From assembly GCA_964403525.1 (NCBI GenBank), contig CAYOGE010000008.1, positions 35,849 through 99,848 of the forward strand: a stretch of DNA of 64,000 nt. Direction: 5' to 3'. Made by a program: the position numbers and the translations under genes. Below, one piece after another: positions 8,122 through 17,160 of this stretch (positions are counted from its first letter, which is position 1; every line of letters starts with the position of its first letter). Below the pieces are notes generated by a model, which worked only from the letters and a program-made list of their open reading frames with translations, ran no database searches and was not told where the DNA came from. This DNA is from JAJTGZ01 sp964403525. Its GTDB lineage: Bacteria > Planctomycetota > Phycisphaerae > Phycisphaerales > UBA1924.

Positions 8122-11100
8122 TTACGGCGCAGCGTCCGTCGGGCCCGGCGTTCCAAGCAGCGGCTCGAGATACTGATCACGCCCCAGCCGCCGCGTGTTC
8201 TCCAGCCGGCGGTTGTGCCCCAGCGGCGTGAAGATCAGGCCAAGCGCTGTCTCGCCCGTGATGTTGTTGTAGCGAACGCGCAGCGTGACGGTCAGATCGG
8301 GGAACTCGCGGTTGACCCGCAGCGCGGTGTCCTGGAACTCGTTCGCGTCCGTGTCGTACGCCGCGGTCAGCCCGAGCGTGTAGAGCGACGAGAGCCGGTA
8401 ATCACCCCCGAACGTGACGTACGTCGAGTCGAGCGGATTGAGGTAGCGCAGCTCGATGAACGAGCGGAAGTCGCGCCCGTGGTCGGTCAGCACCCCCACG
8501 CTCGACCGCGACGGCTGGTGGGTGTCAAAGTCATACGTCGTGCCGCCCACAAGCGTGGTCGCGTCTGTCAGCAGCAGCTGAACATCAGTATTGACAAAGT
8601 TCCCAAACACGCTCTCTTCGGGCCGATAGTCGAACCAGTGCCCGATCGGGCCGGTCTTGTCGGTATCGCTCGTGCCGTCGACGTAGTCGATGTTCCACCG
8701 CAGCAGGTCTACGGGTCGGCCGCTCACAGAGCCGTTGTCGGCCGTCGAACGCCCGCGCAGCGTCTGGAACGTCTGGTCCAGCCCGAAGCGCCACGCCGTC
8801 CCCTCCTGCCCGCCCTCAACCGAATAGTCGTACACCGGCAGGAACTCGTTGCGGCGGTTGGTCCCCGCCGAGAAGAACGTCACCGACGGCTCGACGATGT
8901 GCCGCACCTGGTGGATGTCCAGCGAGGGTGCTTCGATGCCGTCGTAGATGCGCTGCACCTGTGTGCTTGCGCGGGCGCCGCCGCCCGCCCACCAGCGGAG
9001 CTGGTCCTGCTGATCAACCGGCGCGATCGAGGCGAAATCAACGTCGTAGTACGTCGCGCGCCCGACCACGAACGGCTGCAGGCGAACCGGGCCCGCGTTG
9101 AGGTTCCACTCAAGCTGCTGGCGCGTGTCGCCGCGGACAACGGTGTCCTCGGTGAAGCCGGCGGCAAGCCCGGCGGACTGGAACGAAGTGTCGGGCGCAA
9201 GGCCGAACGCCTCGACCGATGAACGCGGGCCCGTCGCGGCCGGGTTGTCGTACCCAAGCTGGCGCGGCGTGGCCTTGAAAAAGTCCAGCCCCAGCCGGCT
9301 CACCCGGTACTCGTGGGTCCACAGCAGCGCGCCCGGGTCGCTCTCGGCCAGCAGGTCGTCGGCGACGCGCGAGTAGAACACCTCCGGCAGCTTGCGGACG
9401 GAGTACCCCTGCGACTGCAGCAGGTACTCGTTGGCGGCGAACGAGTCGATGTTCCCCTTCGCCTGCACCGAGAAGAGCGTGTTGTCGCCGTTGTAGCGGA
9501 GCGTGCCGCTGGTCGCAAACTCGCGGCGCGACTCGGCCATCTGCTCGAAGTACGCGTCAACAAAGTTCACGTCGCTGACAGTCGACGCCTCCGCGAGCAA
9601 CGCCCACCCGCCGTCAAGGTTGATGCGCTGCTCGTAGAGCGCCAGCCCGCGCCCCTCGTCGTCGCGCTCGCGCCGGAACCCGCTGGTGAGAACGTCCGTC
9701 CCGTTGTCGTTGGGCACGCCGTACGCGAGGATCGAGCCGACGTTTCCCTCGTCCCGCCAGCGCACGTCAGCCCCCACCGCAATACCGCGCTTGAACCACG
9801 CGTCCAGCAGCAGGTCAACGTCGATGTTGAAGTCCGGCGGCGGACGCAGGCCCGTGAGCCCGAACAGGTCCCACCGCGTCTTGAGGCCAAACCCGCTCTC
9901 CGAGCTGTTCTCAAACCGCACGTCCTTCAGCGGGAACCGCTCGAGGTCGCCGCTGTACGACGGGACCCACGCGAACGGCAGCCCTCCCAGGCGCGGCGAG
10001 AAGTTCTTGCCGTCGACCATCACACGCGAGGCACCGTCCGCGTCGGGCTCGCGCGACAGCGTGACCGAAGACGCTCCAAGCGACAGGATCGGGTCGTAGA
10101 ACGACGAAGCCGCGATCGTCACCCCCGTCGCCGTGATGCTCTCGCGCGTCGTCTGCCGGATCGAGTCCGCCCGCACGTACAGCGGCAGCCCCCGCCGCTC
10201 GTCGTACGTCCAGAAGACCGCGTCAACCGTGAAGGCCTGGTTGGCCGCCATGTCGTAGTAGACGTACGGCGCCCGCAGCGTGAACCGGTTGTCCGTCGCG
10301 ACAACATCCCCCTCGAGGTAGATGCCAAGGATCGCAGACGTCGGCGCCCGCAGCAGGTCCTCGACCTTCCCTTCCTTCAGAAAGATCACCGCGTTCTGCG
10401 CTGAGAGTTGCAGCGCGCGGTCGCGGGCCGGCTCGCTGTACTGCAGCACCACGCCGCCGGTGATCACGATGCGGTTCTCGCCCCCCTCGGTCTTCAGCAC
10501 CGGCTGGCCCGCCGCCACCATCATCACGCCCTTGCCCGAGAAGAGCCGCTGATCGCCGCCCGATCCGCCCGCGTCAAGGCCCGGCGCGCGGCGCAGCCGC
10601 GTGATCGGCGCCCGCGGACCGTTCGGCCCGTACGCCGACCCCGGCTCGTACGGCCGGTTCAGGCTCGGCACGTAGTGTGAGATTGACGTGTTCGGATCAG
10701 GGCGCGGAAGCGCCGCGGGCGGTTCGGCCGAGGCCGCCTCCGGCTCCTCCAGCCGCGTGAGGTACCGGGCGAGGCGCTGCTCACCCTCAACCACCAGGTC
10801 GTCGGTCGATTGTTGAGGCGGGCGCCCCGACCGCGGTGCCGCGTCGCTGGCGAGCGTGAGAGCCCCGCGCACCCGCGCCGTCATCAGCAGGCGATCGCCG
10901 CTCGCTCCCGTGCCGGTCGTCCCCAGCGGGTTCCCCACACGATCAAAGTACACCGCGACCTGGTACAGCGCCTTGTCGTCGGGCGCTGAGCCGTCGTCGA
11001 TCCGCTCAGCCCACACCACCGCGCGCGACGCCGTCAACCGGCGACCGCCGATCTGCAGCCGCACATCGCCGCGCAGGTACATGCGCTGCACCGCCGCCCC

Positions 11101-11421
11101 AATCGTGCGCCGTTCACCCGTGCCGGCCGGTGCAAGCTGCGCATCCTCAACCCACGTCCAGGCGTTGCGGGAGGTCACGATGAGCCCGCCGTCCTGTGCC
11201 GGCAGTTCCAGCAGCAGCCCCGCAAAGTCGCGCCCCGTCGCGCCCGTGCCCGCGTAGGCGCTGGGAGGTGTGCCGGCAGACGATTGCGCAAAGGCCGCCC
11301 CCGCCATGCCGGCGGCGGCGAGCAGCGCCCCGGCGGAGAACTGCGCGAATGTGCGGACAGCGCGGGCGCTGCTGTGGCACCGTGCGGCGGAGATCGGTGG
11401 AAGGCGGCTGGGCTGAAACAT
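8122..11421 (-). CDS. LptD/OstA-like outer membrane assembly protein
   Basis: A 1099-residue protein with a signal region (residues about 20-46, ending AGAAFAQ), an N-terminal OstA-type beta-taco part (IVITGGVVLQYSE, LYLRGDV-like and YVYYDMAANQAFTVDAV strands) and a C-terminal half of alternating strands typical of an outer-membrane barrel (ELRYLNPLDSTYVTFGGDYR, TLRVRYNNITGETALGLIFT). LptD inserts lipopolysaccharide into the outer leaflet, so the gene argues for a true outer membrane. It is longer than E. coli LptD (784 residues). The two-cysteine-pair pattern of E. coli LptD is not evident. The pseudokinase-like gene lies 93 bases upstream and alaS lies downstream. Confidence 0.82.
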   Translation of the reverse strand: MFQPSRLPPISAARCHSSARAVRTFAQFSAGALLAAAGMAGAAFAQSSAGTPPSAYAGTGATGRDFAGLLLELPAQDGGLIVTSRNAWTWVEDAQLAPAGTGERRTIGAAVQRMYLRGDVRLQIGGRRLTASRAVVWAERIDDGSAPDDKALYQVAVYFDRVGNPLGTTGTGASGDRLLMTARVRGALTLASDAAPRSGRPPQQSTDDLVVEGEQRLARYLTRLEEPEAASAEPPAALPRPDPNTSISHYVPSLNRPYEPGSAYGPNGPRAPITRLRRAPGLDAGGSGGDQRLFSGKGVMMVAAGQPVLKTEGGENRIVITGGVVLQYSEPARDRALQLSAQNAVIFLKEGKVEDLLRAPTSAILGIYLEGDVVATDNRFTLRAPYVYYDMAANQAFTVDAVFWTYDERRGLPLYVRADSIRQTTRESITATGVTIAASSFYDPILSLGASSVTLSREPDADGASRVMVDGKNFSPRLGGLPFAWVPSYSGDLERFPLKDVRFENSSESGFGLKTRWDLFGLTGLRPPPDFNIDVDLLLDAWFKRGIAVGADVRWRDEGNVGSILAYGVPNDNGTDVLTSGFRRERDDEGRGLALYEQRINLDGGWALLAEASTVSDVNFVDAYFEQMAESRREFATSGTLRYNGDNTLFSVQAKGNIDSFAANEYLLQSQGYSVRKLPEVFYSRVADDLLAESDPGALLWTHEYRVSRLGLDFFKATPRQLGYDNPAATGPRSSVEAFGLAPDTSFQSAGLAAGFTEDTVVRGDTRQQLEWNLNAGPVRLQPFVVGRATYYDVDFASIAPVDQQDQLRWWAGGGARASTQVQRIYDGIEAPSLDIHQVRHIVEPSVTFFSAGTNRRNEFLPVYDYSVEGGQEGTAWRFGLDQTFQTLRGRSTADNGSVSGRPVDLLRWNIDYVDGTSDTDKTGPIGHWFDYRPEESVFGNFVNTDVQLLLTDATTLVGGTTYDFDTHQPSRSSVGVLTDHGRDFRSFIELRYLNPLDSTYVTFGGDYRLSSLYTLGLTAAYDTDANEFQDTALRVNREFPDLTVTLRVRYNNITGETALGLIFTPLGHNRRLENTRRLGRDQYLEPLLGTPGPTDAAP

Positions 11422-11514
11422 CGGGCCGCATGCTACGTGAACGGCGGGCCAACTACAACTCTCCCCCGGCCCGCTCCACGCACGCCAGCCCCGCCCCGCC
11501 CTCAGGGTGCCGGG

Positions 11515-12336
11515 CTACCGCACCGGCGTGAGCATCGATCGGATGAGGTCGCGAAGGGACGACCGCATCTCACCGATGCCGCCGGCGCCCGCGATGCGCA
11601 GGCCCTGCACCGCGGCCAGCGCGTGCGCCGCGGTCGAAAACCCCGCCCCCCCCTCCGCAAGGCCGGTCAGAAAGTAGTCGCGCCAGGTCTGATCAACAGG
11701 ATCGATCATGTGCTCTACGGGGATCAGCGGCCGCAGCGGGAGCAGCCCCGTCGCGAGCTGATACCCGATCGCGGCGATCGAACGCACCTCATCACCCGCA
11801 GCCGTCCGCGTCGGCGTCAACTCCTGGTTAAGACCGTACAGCTCGATCAGCAGCGACCCGCGCCGATCGACGTGCACCTGCGACATCGTCAGGGCCCCGT
11901 GGTAAACGCCGGTCCCACCCGTCCCCGATGCGTGGGCGGCGGCGCAAGCGCCCATCAGCTGCTCCAGCACGCGCTTGGTCTCCTCGAGCGTCAGCGAGCC
12001 GCCCTTGAGCGTCAGCAGCCGGTCAAGCGTCACAACACCGTCAGCATCCCCGGTGTAGTCGCTGATCGTAAACGGCCCGATCTCGGGGTCCCAGCCAAAC
12101 TCCTCGACGCGCAGGATGTGCGGGTGGTCCGCCCGCTGCAGCAGGGCTATCACACGCTCAAACCGCTCGCGGGCGCCCGGCTTGGACGGGAACACCCTGT
12201 CCAGACGGTGCAGCAAGTGGCTGGTGTGGTGCTCCGTTCGCAGCACCAGGTGGCGCGAGCCGTACGCCGTTTCGTCCAGCGCGCGGGTGAGCGCGTACCG
12301 GTGCTCACCGACTCCGGCTTCACCAGGATGGGTCAC
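11515..12336 (-). CDS. Degenerate Ser/Thr kinase-like protein (probable pseudokinase)
   Basis: From a GTG at 12336 the product is 273 residues and keeps the outline of a protein kinase: a glycine-loop-like start (HPGEAGVGEHRYALTRAL), a strand RHLVLRT, an alpha-C-like helix, and a hinge (FTISDYT). The catalytic motifs are altered. The HRDLKPxN loop reads HGALTMSQVHV (146-156), with the catalytic Asp gone, and DFG reads LYG (166-168). The helix GDEVRSIAAIGYQLATGLLP still matches kinase alpha-F. It is therefore probably catalytically dead and may act as a binding or scaffold protein. An in-frame ATG at 12432 would add 32 residues but leave only three bases to the divergent gene at 12436. Confidence 0.68.
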   Translation of the reverse strand: MTHPGEAGVGEHRYALTRALDETAYGSRHLVLRTEHHTSHLLHRLDRVFPSKPGARERFERVIALLQRADHPHILRVEEFGWDPEIGPFTISDYTGDADGVVTLDRLLTLKGGSLTLEETKRVLEQLMGACAAAHASGTGGTGVYHGALTMSQVHVDRRGSLLIELYGLNQELTPTRTAAGDEVRSIAAIGYQLATGLLPLRPLIPVEHMIDPVDQTWRDYFLTGLAEGGAGFSTAAHALAAVQGLRIAGAGGIGEMRSSLRDLIRSMLTPVR

Positions 12337-12435
12337 AACTTCCAAGTGCCCGAGGGTAGCACAGGGGGTGCTCAAATCCGCCGAACCCGGGTGCAAAGAC
12401 CCGGCGCCGGCCCGCCCCGCGGCTATCTTCATCGC

Positions 12436-13053
12436 ATGTGGATCGAGCCGGCAGTGATGAACGGCAAGCTCGTGCGCCTGGAGCCGCTCGAGGAAGGGCA
12501 CGCGCCCGACCTGCTCAGCGCTGCAGACCCGGAGCTGTTCCGTTTCACGCCGCAGGCACCCCCGGAGTGGAGCGTGCCCGGGTTCGTCGAGCAGATCAGC
12601 AAGCTCCGCACCCGCCCGGACGTTGTGCCCTTCGCGGTGGTGCTCACCGAGACCGGCGCCGCCATCGGGCGCACCACGTACATGGACATCCAGGCCGAGC
12701 ACCGCGCCGTGGAGATCGGGCGCACGTGGATCGGCAGGGCCCACCACGCAACGCACGTCAACCCCGAGATGAAGTTCCTGATGCTGCGCCACGCGTTTGA
12801 GCGCCTCGCGCCAACCGCCGTCCGCGTGCAGTTGACCACCGCGGCAACGAACCTGCACAGTCAGCGGGCCATTGCCAGGCTCGGGGCCGTCCGCGAGGGT
12901 GTGCTCCGCAGCAACCGAATCGTGCCGTCGGGTCCGAGCCCGACCGACCCGCCGATACCGCGAGACACCGTCTACTTCAGCATCCTGCAGGCCGAGTGGC
13001 CCTCCGTCAGAGACGGGCTGATGGCCCGGCTCCGATGGCAGCACGAGCCGTAG
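12436..13053 (+). CDS. GNAT family N-acetyltransferase (RimJ/RimL-like)
   Basis: A 205-residue protein of the acetyl-CoA N-acetyltransferase fold. The N-terminus (NGKLVRLEPLEEGHAPDLL) and the strand pattern IGRTTYMDIQAEHRAVEIGRTWIG, followed by MKFLMLRHAFERLAPTAVRVQLTTAATNLHSQRAI and RLGAVREGVLR, are typical of the RimJ/RimL group, which acetylates protein N-termini or small amines. The usual Q/RxxGxG/A acetyl-CoA loop is weak here (WIGRAHHATHV), so the substrate cannot be named. It is divergent from the pseudokinase-like gene and followed by a small membrane gene after 73 bases. Confidence 0.85.
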   Translation: MWIEPAVMNGKLVRLEPLEEGHAPDLLSAADPELFRFTPQAPPEWSVPGFVEQISKLRTRPDVVPFAVVLTETGAAIGRTTYMDIQAEHRAVEIGRTWIGRAHHATHVNPEMKFLMLRHAFERLAPTAVRVQLTTAATNLHSQRAIARLGAVREGVLRSNRIVPSGPSPTDPPIPRDTVYFSILQAEWPSVRDGLMARLRWQHEP

Positions 13054-13126
13054 GCCCGGTCAGATTCCTGCCGTGCGGCCAACGTCCAAGGGCGGGCCGA
13101 ATCGAGACCCCGGCTACCCTTCACCA

Positions 13127-13450
13127 ATGCCCTCTCACGCCCAACGAATGCTCGCGCTGCGCGTCCTGATCGGAACGCTCTGGGGAGGGTTCGTGTTCAT
13201 CGCAGGCCTGAGCATCGCCGCGCGCCACGCCAGCAGCTGGCCCGGAGCAGAGAACGCGTTCCGCTTCGGCGGCGTCGGGCTCGCGTCGCTTGGCATGTTC
13301 ATTTTCTCCTGCGTCGTCGCCGACCGGCTCTTCCCCAGGGCCGACCCGCGCCTGTGCGCCGCCATGCAACTGCTCTTTGGGCTGGTGCTGATAGCCGCGG
13401 CGGTCTACGTGGGCGTGTTCATCCTGCGCCTCAACCTCAACAGAGATTAG
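13127..13450 (+). CDS. Small membrane protein, three predicted helices
   Basis: A 107-residue protein of unknown family with three hydrophobic segments (about residues 13-31, 45-62 and 82-101) joined by short loops (AARHASSWPG and DRLFPRADPRLC) and ending RLNLNRD. The ATG at 13127 was chosen over a GTG at 13073 because the codons before it do not resemble membrane protein. It sits between a GNAT gene and a large periplasmic protein on the same strand, 73 and 51 bases away, but no functional link is visible. The composition fits the genome, so it does not look recently acquired. Confidence 0.6.
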   Translation: MPSHAQRMLALRVLIGTLWGGFVFIAGLSIAARHASSWPGAENAFRFGGVGLASLGMFIFSCVVADRLFPRADPRLCAAMQLLFGLVLIAAAVYVGVFILRLNLNRD

Positions 13451-13501
13451 CAGGCCAGCGTTGGCGCGCCGCCCCCATCGCGTAGTCGCTAACCTACGGG
13501 C

Positions 13502-16051
13502 ATGACCATCTCCCGTTCGGCCGCGATCGCTCTCGTCGCAGGTTCGCTCGTCGTCACGCCCACCCTCGCGCTCGGCGAGGCATCGGCCGGCCGCAGCGCA
13601 CCGCTCGCCGCTACGCACGCTCCGCAGCAGCAGGACCTGCGGGCGATCGCCGCCCAGCAACTGGCCCGAGCCGCGCTCATGGACTTTCGCGCCCTTCAGC
13701 GGCAAGATTCAACCCCCGCCGACGCCCGCTACGTCGCGACGCTCCTGCGCGACGCCGTGAGCCTCGACGAGTCCAACGCCTTCATCCTCCGATTCGCGAT
13801 CGACGCGGCCGCTCAGGCCGGCGACCAGCAGGCGGTCCTCGCGCTCACGCGCGCCCTGGTCGGCATCGCACCAGACGACACCAGCGCTCAGCTGCAGCTC
13901 ATCCGCGCACGCGTCGGCATGGCCCAAAACGCCGAGGAACGACTCGCTCTCCTGGAGGGCTTCCTCGGCCCGCGCGGCGAGAAGATCGACCCGTCCGTCC
14001 GCTCGCGACTCGCCGTCGACGCCGCGCTGCTGCGGCGCGAGACCGGCGACGCGAGCGGCTTTGTCGAGTCGCTCACCGCCGCGACCACGCTCGACGGCTC
14101 CAACACCGGCGCCGCGGCGCTCGCTCTCGACTTCTACTCCTCCCGGATCAAGGAGCCAGAAGGCCGGTTCGAGCTGCTCGCCAACACGCTCCTGGCTTCG
14201 CCGTTAGACGCTGGCATCCACGGCACGCTCGCCCGAGAACTGGCACTCGCCGGCGCCGCCGATCAGGCGATCCGCTTCTACGACAACGCCTTCGCGCTGC
14301 GACGCCGCCAGAGCGGCCCGCGCTCGGCCGCAGAAAACGACGCGGACGCGAGGCAGCGCGTGGACTACCTCGTCCAGGTCTGGCGGTCCCGCGGGCCAGA
14401 GGGCGTCGTCAAGCAGCTCAACGACGCCGTCGACGGCCCCCGGCGCGAGGCGCAGATCGAGCTCGACATCGCGTCCGCGACCGGCAAGGCGACCGACAAG
14501 CTGCGCAAGCCAGACGAGATCCGGCTCCCGCTGGCGATGGAACGCCTCCGCCTGATGGCCGCGTTCGCCGCCGGTGACACGTCGACCGTCGACCGCTCCC
14601 TGGCGGACCTGCAGGCAACCGTCGCCCAGATCGACCGCGACGACCCCGAGCGGGCCGTCGCGACGGCGGAACTTGCCTTCCTCAAGGCGCTCGCGGGCCC
14701 CGGCGACATCACCGCGCAGGTGCAGGCCGTCCGTGGGCTGACCGGTGTGCCGCCGGAGTGGTCCGCACGCATTGAAGCCTGGAGCAAGCTCCGCGCCGGC
14801 AACGCCGAAGGACGGGCCCTTTTCGAGAAGATGCAGGGCGACCCGCTCGCGGCGCTCGCGCTGCTGGCGGTCGATATCGAGAACACCCCGCCCGCCGACA
14901 GCGCCGCATCCCGCGCCATCGGCGACCGCCTGGCCGCGCTCTCCTCCGCCGAACCTGCCTCACAGGTATCGGCTTGGGCACTCTCCGCATACAGGCGCCG
15001 CAGCGAGGGCAAGTCACCCCCGCCGACGGCGCGCGAGGAGCGGTTCACCGCCATGGGCGCGGGGATCCCCGCGTGGCTCGACGAGATCACCAGGGAACCT
15101 TCGCGCTTCATCACCGTGCGCGCCGTGACCCCCTCCAGCGGGCTGACACAACTCGAACCGGCCATCGTGACGATCAAGGTGACAAACAACACGCCCGTTC
15201 CGCTGGCGATCGGGCCGGGCCAGGCGATCGACGACCAGTTGCTGATCATCTCGTCGGTCGATAGCGGCGGCGCTCGCGCGCCGGAACTGGGAAAGTCGGA
15301 AGTCGCCTCGCTCGGCGGCCGGCTCCGTCTGCTGCCGCGTGAGTCCGTCTCGTTCCCGGTCTGGGCCGACCCCGGCCTCGGCGGCTGGAGCGTTCAGAAC
15401 GCGCTGAGCAAGACCGCCCGCCTGCGCCTCACCGTCATCCAGGGCTTCCAGATCGTTGACGGAGCGCCGAAGGCGGGCCCGTTCGGCACAGTGATCGAGG
15501 CCGAGCCGCTGGGCCGCGCCAGCGCATCCCTCGGCGATGTCGCACGCCTGACCGCCGAGATCTCTTCGTTGCAGGACGCGGACTTTGCCCTCGCGCTGCT
15601 CCGCGCCCGCCTTCAACTGATCGCGACCGAGCGGCCCCTGACACTCCAGCAGGCACGCGCACTTGTCGGCGCCATCGGCGAGCGCTACCGGGCCGCGACA
15701 CCCGCCGAGCGAGTCCTCATCCTGCTCCTGACCCCCGCGGGCATGCAGTCCGCCCCGGCGGTTGAGCTCGAGCGGCTGGTCGATCAACTCGCCGAGACAG
15801 ACCCCGTCGTTGCGCGGGTCGCGTTGCTCACCCGTGTCGACAACATCGCCTCGCCCCTGCTGCGCAAGTTTCAGGCGTTCCCCGATCCCGGCGTTCAGGA
15901 GGCTGTCAAGGTGATCGAGGCGCGCCTCGCGGCATACCTGCCGCTCTTCTCACGCGTCGGCAGCGCAGCGGCGAAGCCGGTAGATCCGCCCGCGCCACCG
16001 GCCGCTTCGCCCACGCCCGCCGGAACCCCCGGGGCCCAACCCAAGCCGTGA
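13502..16051 (+). CDS. Large exported helical-repeat protein of unknown function
   Basis: An 849-residue protein with a Sec-type signal (MTISRSAAIALVAGSLVVTPTLA, cleavage probably near LALG) and then mostly Ala-rich helices. Residues about 50-400 look like TPR-type repeats (ALMDFRALQRQ, DAVSLDESNAFILRFAID, AGDQQAVLALTRALVGIAP). A more beta-like stretch follows around residues 540-660 (SGLTQLEPAIVTIKVTNNT, RESVSFPVWADPGLGGW), and the end is Pro/Ala-rich. It is likely periplasmic. Its stop overlaps the GTG of the next gene by four bases, so it is probably co-translated with that membrane protein. No specific family is recognised. Confidence 0.8.
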   Translation: MTISRSAAIALVAGSLVVTPTLALGEASAGRSAPLAATHAPQQQDLRAIAAQQLARAALMDFRALQRQDSTPADARYVATLLRDAVSLDESNAFILRFAIDAAAQAGDQQAVLALTRALVGIAPDDTSAQLQLIRARVGMAQNAEERLALLEGFLGPRGEKIDPSVRSRLAVDAALLRRETGDASGFVESLTAATTLDGSNTGAAALALDFYSSRIKEPEGRFELLANTLLASPLDAGIHGTLARELALAGAADQAIRFYDNAFALRRRQSGPRSAAENDADARQRVDYLVQVWRSRGPEGVVKQLNDAVDGPRREAQIELDIASATGKATDKLRKPDEIRLPLAMERLRLMAAFAAGDTSTVDRSLADLQATVAQIDRDDPERAVATAELAFLKALAGPGDITAQVQAVRGLTGVPPEWSARIEAWSKLRAGNAEGRALFEKMQGDPLAALALLAVDIENTPPADSAASRAIGDRLAALSSAEPASQVSAWALSAYRRRSEGKSPPPTAREERFTAMGAGIPAWLDEITREPSRFITVRAVTPSSGLTQLEPAIVTIKVTNNTPVPLAIGPGQAIDDQLLIISSVDSGGARAPELGKSEVASLGGRLRLLPRESVSFPVWADPGLGGWSVQNALSKTARLRLTVIQGFQIVDGAPKAGPFGTVIEAEPLGRASASLGDVARLTAEISSLQDADFALALLRARLQLIATERPLTLQQARALVGAIGERYRAATPAERVLILLLTPAGMQSAPAVELERLVDQLAETDPVVARVALLTRVDNIASPLLRKFQAFPDPGVQEAVKVIEARLAAYLPLFSRVGSAAAKPVDPPAPPAASPTPAGTPGAQPKP

Positions 16052-17082
16052 ACAGCGATTCCCAATCCACTCAGCAGAGGGCGCCCGGCGGCAAGGAGGG
16101 CTTCATTGTCATGCTCCGCCGGCGCGTGGTTCCGTGGCTGCAGGTCATCGGGCTGCTGCTGCTTGCGCTGGCGGTCTACCTGGTGATCGGCCAGAAGGAC
16201 CTGCTGAGCAACGCGTGGGCCTCGCTCAAGTCGGCGCCCGCGTGGCAGATCGCCGCTGTCTTGGCGCTGCCGCTGGCCAACTGGCTGATCGTGACGCTCC
16301 TCTTCCACGTATTGACCAACCACTGCGCACGCGTGCGATGGGGCGAGATGACGGCGCTCATCGGGTCGGCGTGGCTGCTCAACATCATCCCCGGCCGGCC
16401 CGGGCTGATGGGCCGTGTCGCCTACCACAAGCTCGTCAACCGCATGCCCATCAAGGACTGCGTCATGGTGATCATGATGGGAATCGCCGCCAACGGCGTG
16501 GCCATCGCCCTGGCGCTCCTGCTGATCGGCGCCACGTTTCTGGGTGGCAGCATCCTGCCGCCGGAACTCTCGGTGGCCTACACGCCGCGGCTGCTCATCT
16601 TCGGCGCCGCCGCGACGCTCGCGCTGATCCTCTCGGCGGCATGGCTGCAGCACGGGTCACGCCCGATCGGCACCGGCCCGATGACGCCGTGGCGGTTTAC
16701 GTTCGCCGTGGCGATGCGCTACGCCGACTACCTCGTCTGGGTCGCTCGCTACTGGCTCGCCTTTTCGGTGATCGGCATCCCCATCACCCTGACGGAGGCC
16801 GCGGCCGTCGCCGCGGTGAGCCAGCTCGTGCAGCTGCTGCCGGTGCAGCTGGGCCCGCGCGAGTGGGCGGTCGGTCTCGCAGGAACCTTCCTCCCGAGCC
16901 TGCGCCCCGCGGCGGCTTCAACCACCATCAACCCGGCAACGGGCCTGACGGCCGACCTGCTCAACCGCGCCGCCGAGTTGGCGGTCTCGTTGCCGGTGGG
17001 GGTGGTCTGCACGTGGTGGGTTTTCAGGGCTGTGCGGCGTGCCGAACGCGCCCAGCCGGCGATAACCCCCAGCGGACGCTGA
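16048..17082 (+). CDS. Polytopic membrane protein, lysylphosphatidylglycerol synthase TM-like
   Basis: A 344-residue inner-membrane protein with about eight hydrophobic helices (VIGLLLLALAVYLVIG near residue 35 through VVCTWWVFRAVRR at the end). The pattern resembles the flippase-like, UPF0104/lysylphosphatidylglycerol synthase transmembrane group, including a helix with WLLNIIPGRPG and a loop SQLVQLLPVQLGPREWAVG, where that family commonly has a P-G-x-x-G or Pro/Gly-rich re-entrant motif. Function in this group is often lipid movement or unknown. It begins with GTG, overlapping the preceding stop as GTGA, so it should be expressed with the exported repeat protein before it. Confidence 0.65.
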   Translation: MNSDSQSTQQRAPGGKEGFIVMLRRRVVPWLQVIGLLLLALAVYLVIGQKDLLSNAWASLKSAPAWQIAAVLALPLANWLIVTLLFHVLTNHCARVRWGEMTALIGSAWLLNIIPGRPGLMGRVAYHKLVNRMPIKDCVMVIMMGIAANGVAIALALLLIGATFLGGSILPPELSVAYTPRLLIFGAAATLALILSAAWLQHGSRPIGTGPMTPWRFTFAVAMRYADYLVWVARYWLAFSVIGIPITLTEAAAVAAVSQLVQLLPVQLGPREWAVGLAGTFLPSLRPAAASTTINPATGLTADLLNRAAELAVSLPVGVVCTWWVFRAVRRAERAQPAITPSGR

Positions 17083-17160
17083 GCCGCCCTCTGCGATAAC
17101 CGATGCATCCAAGGCCCCCGATCCTGCGCATAGGAGGTTGGGGGGCAGGAGCGCTGTGCG

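Noticed and set aside
12337..13044. Minus-strand extension of the pseudokinase gene to 13044
   Set aside because: It is antisense to the GNAT gene, and the kinase-like part begins downstream of that gene.
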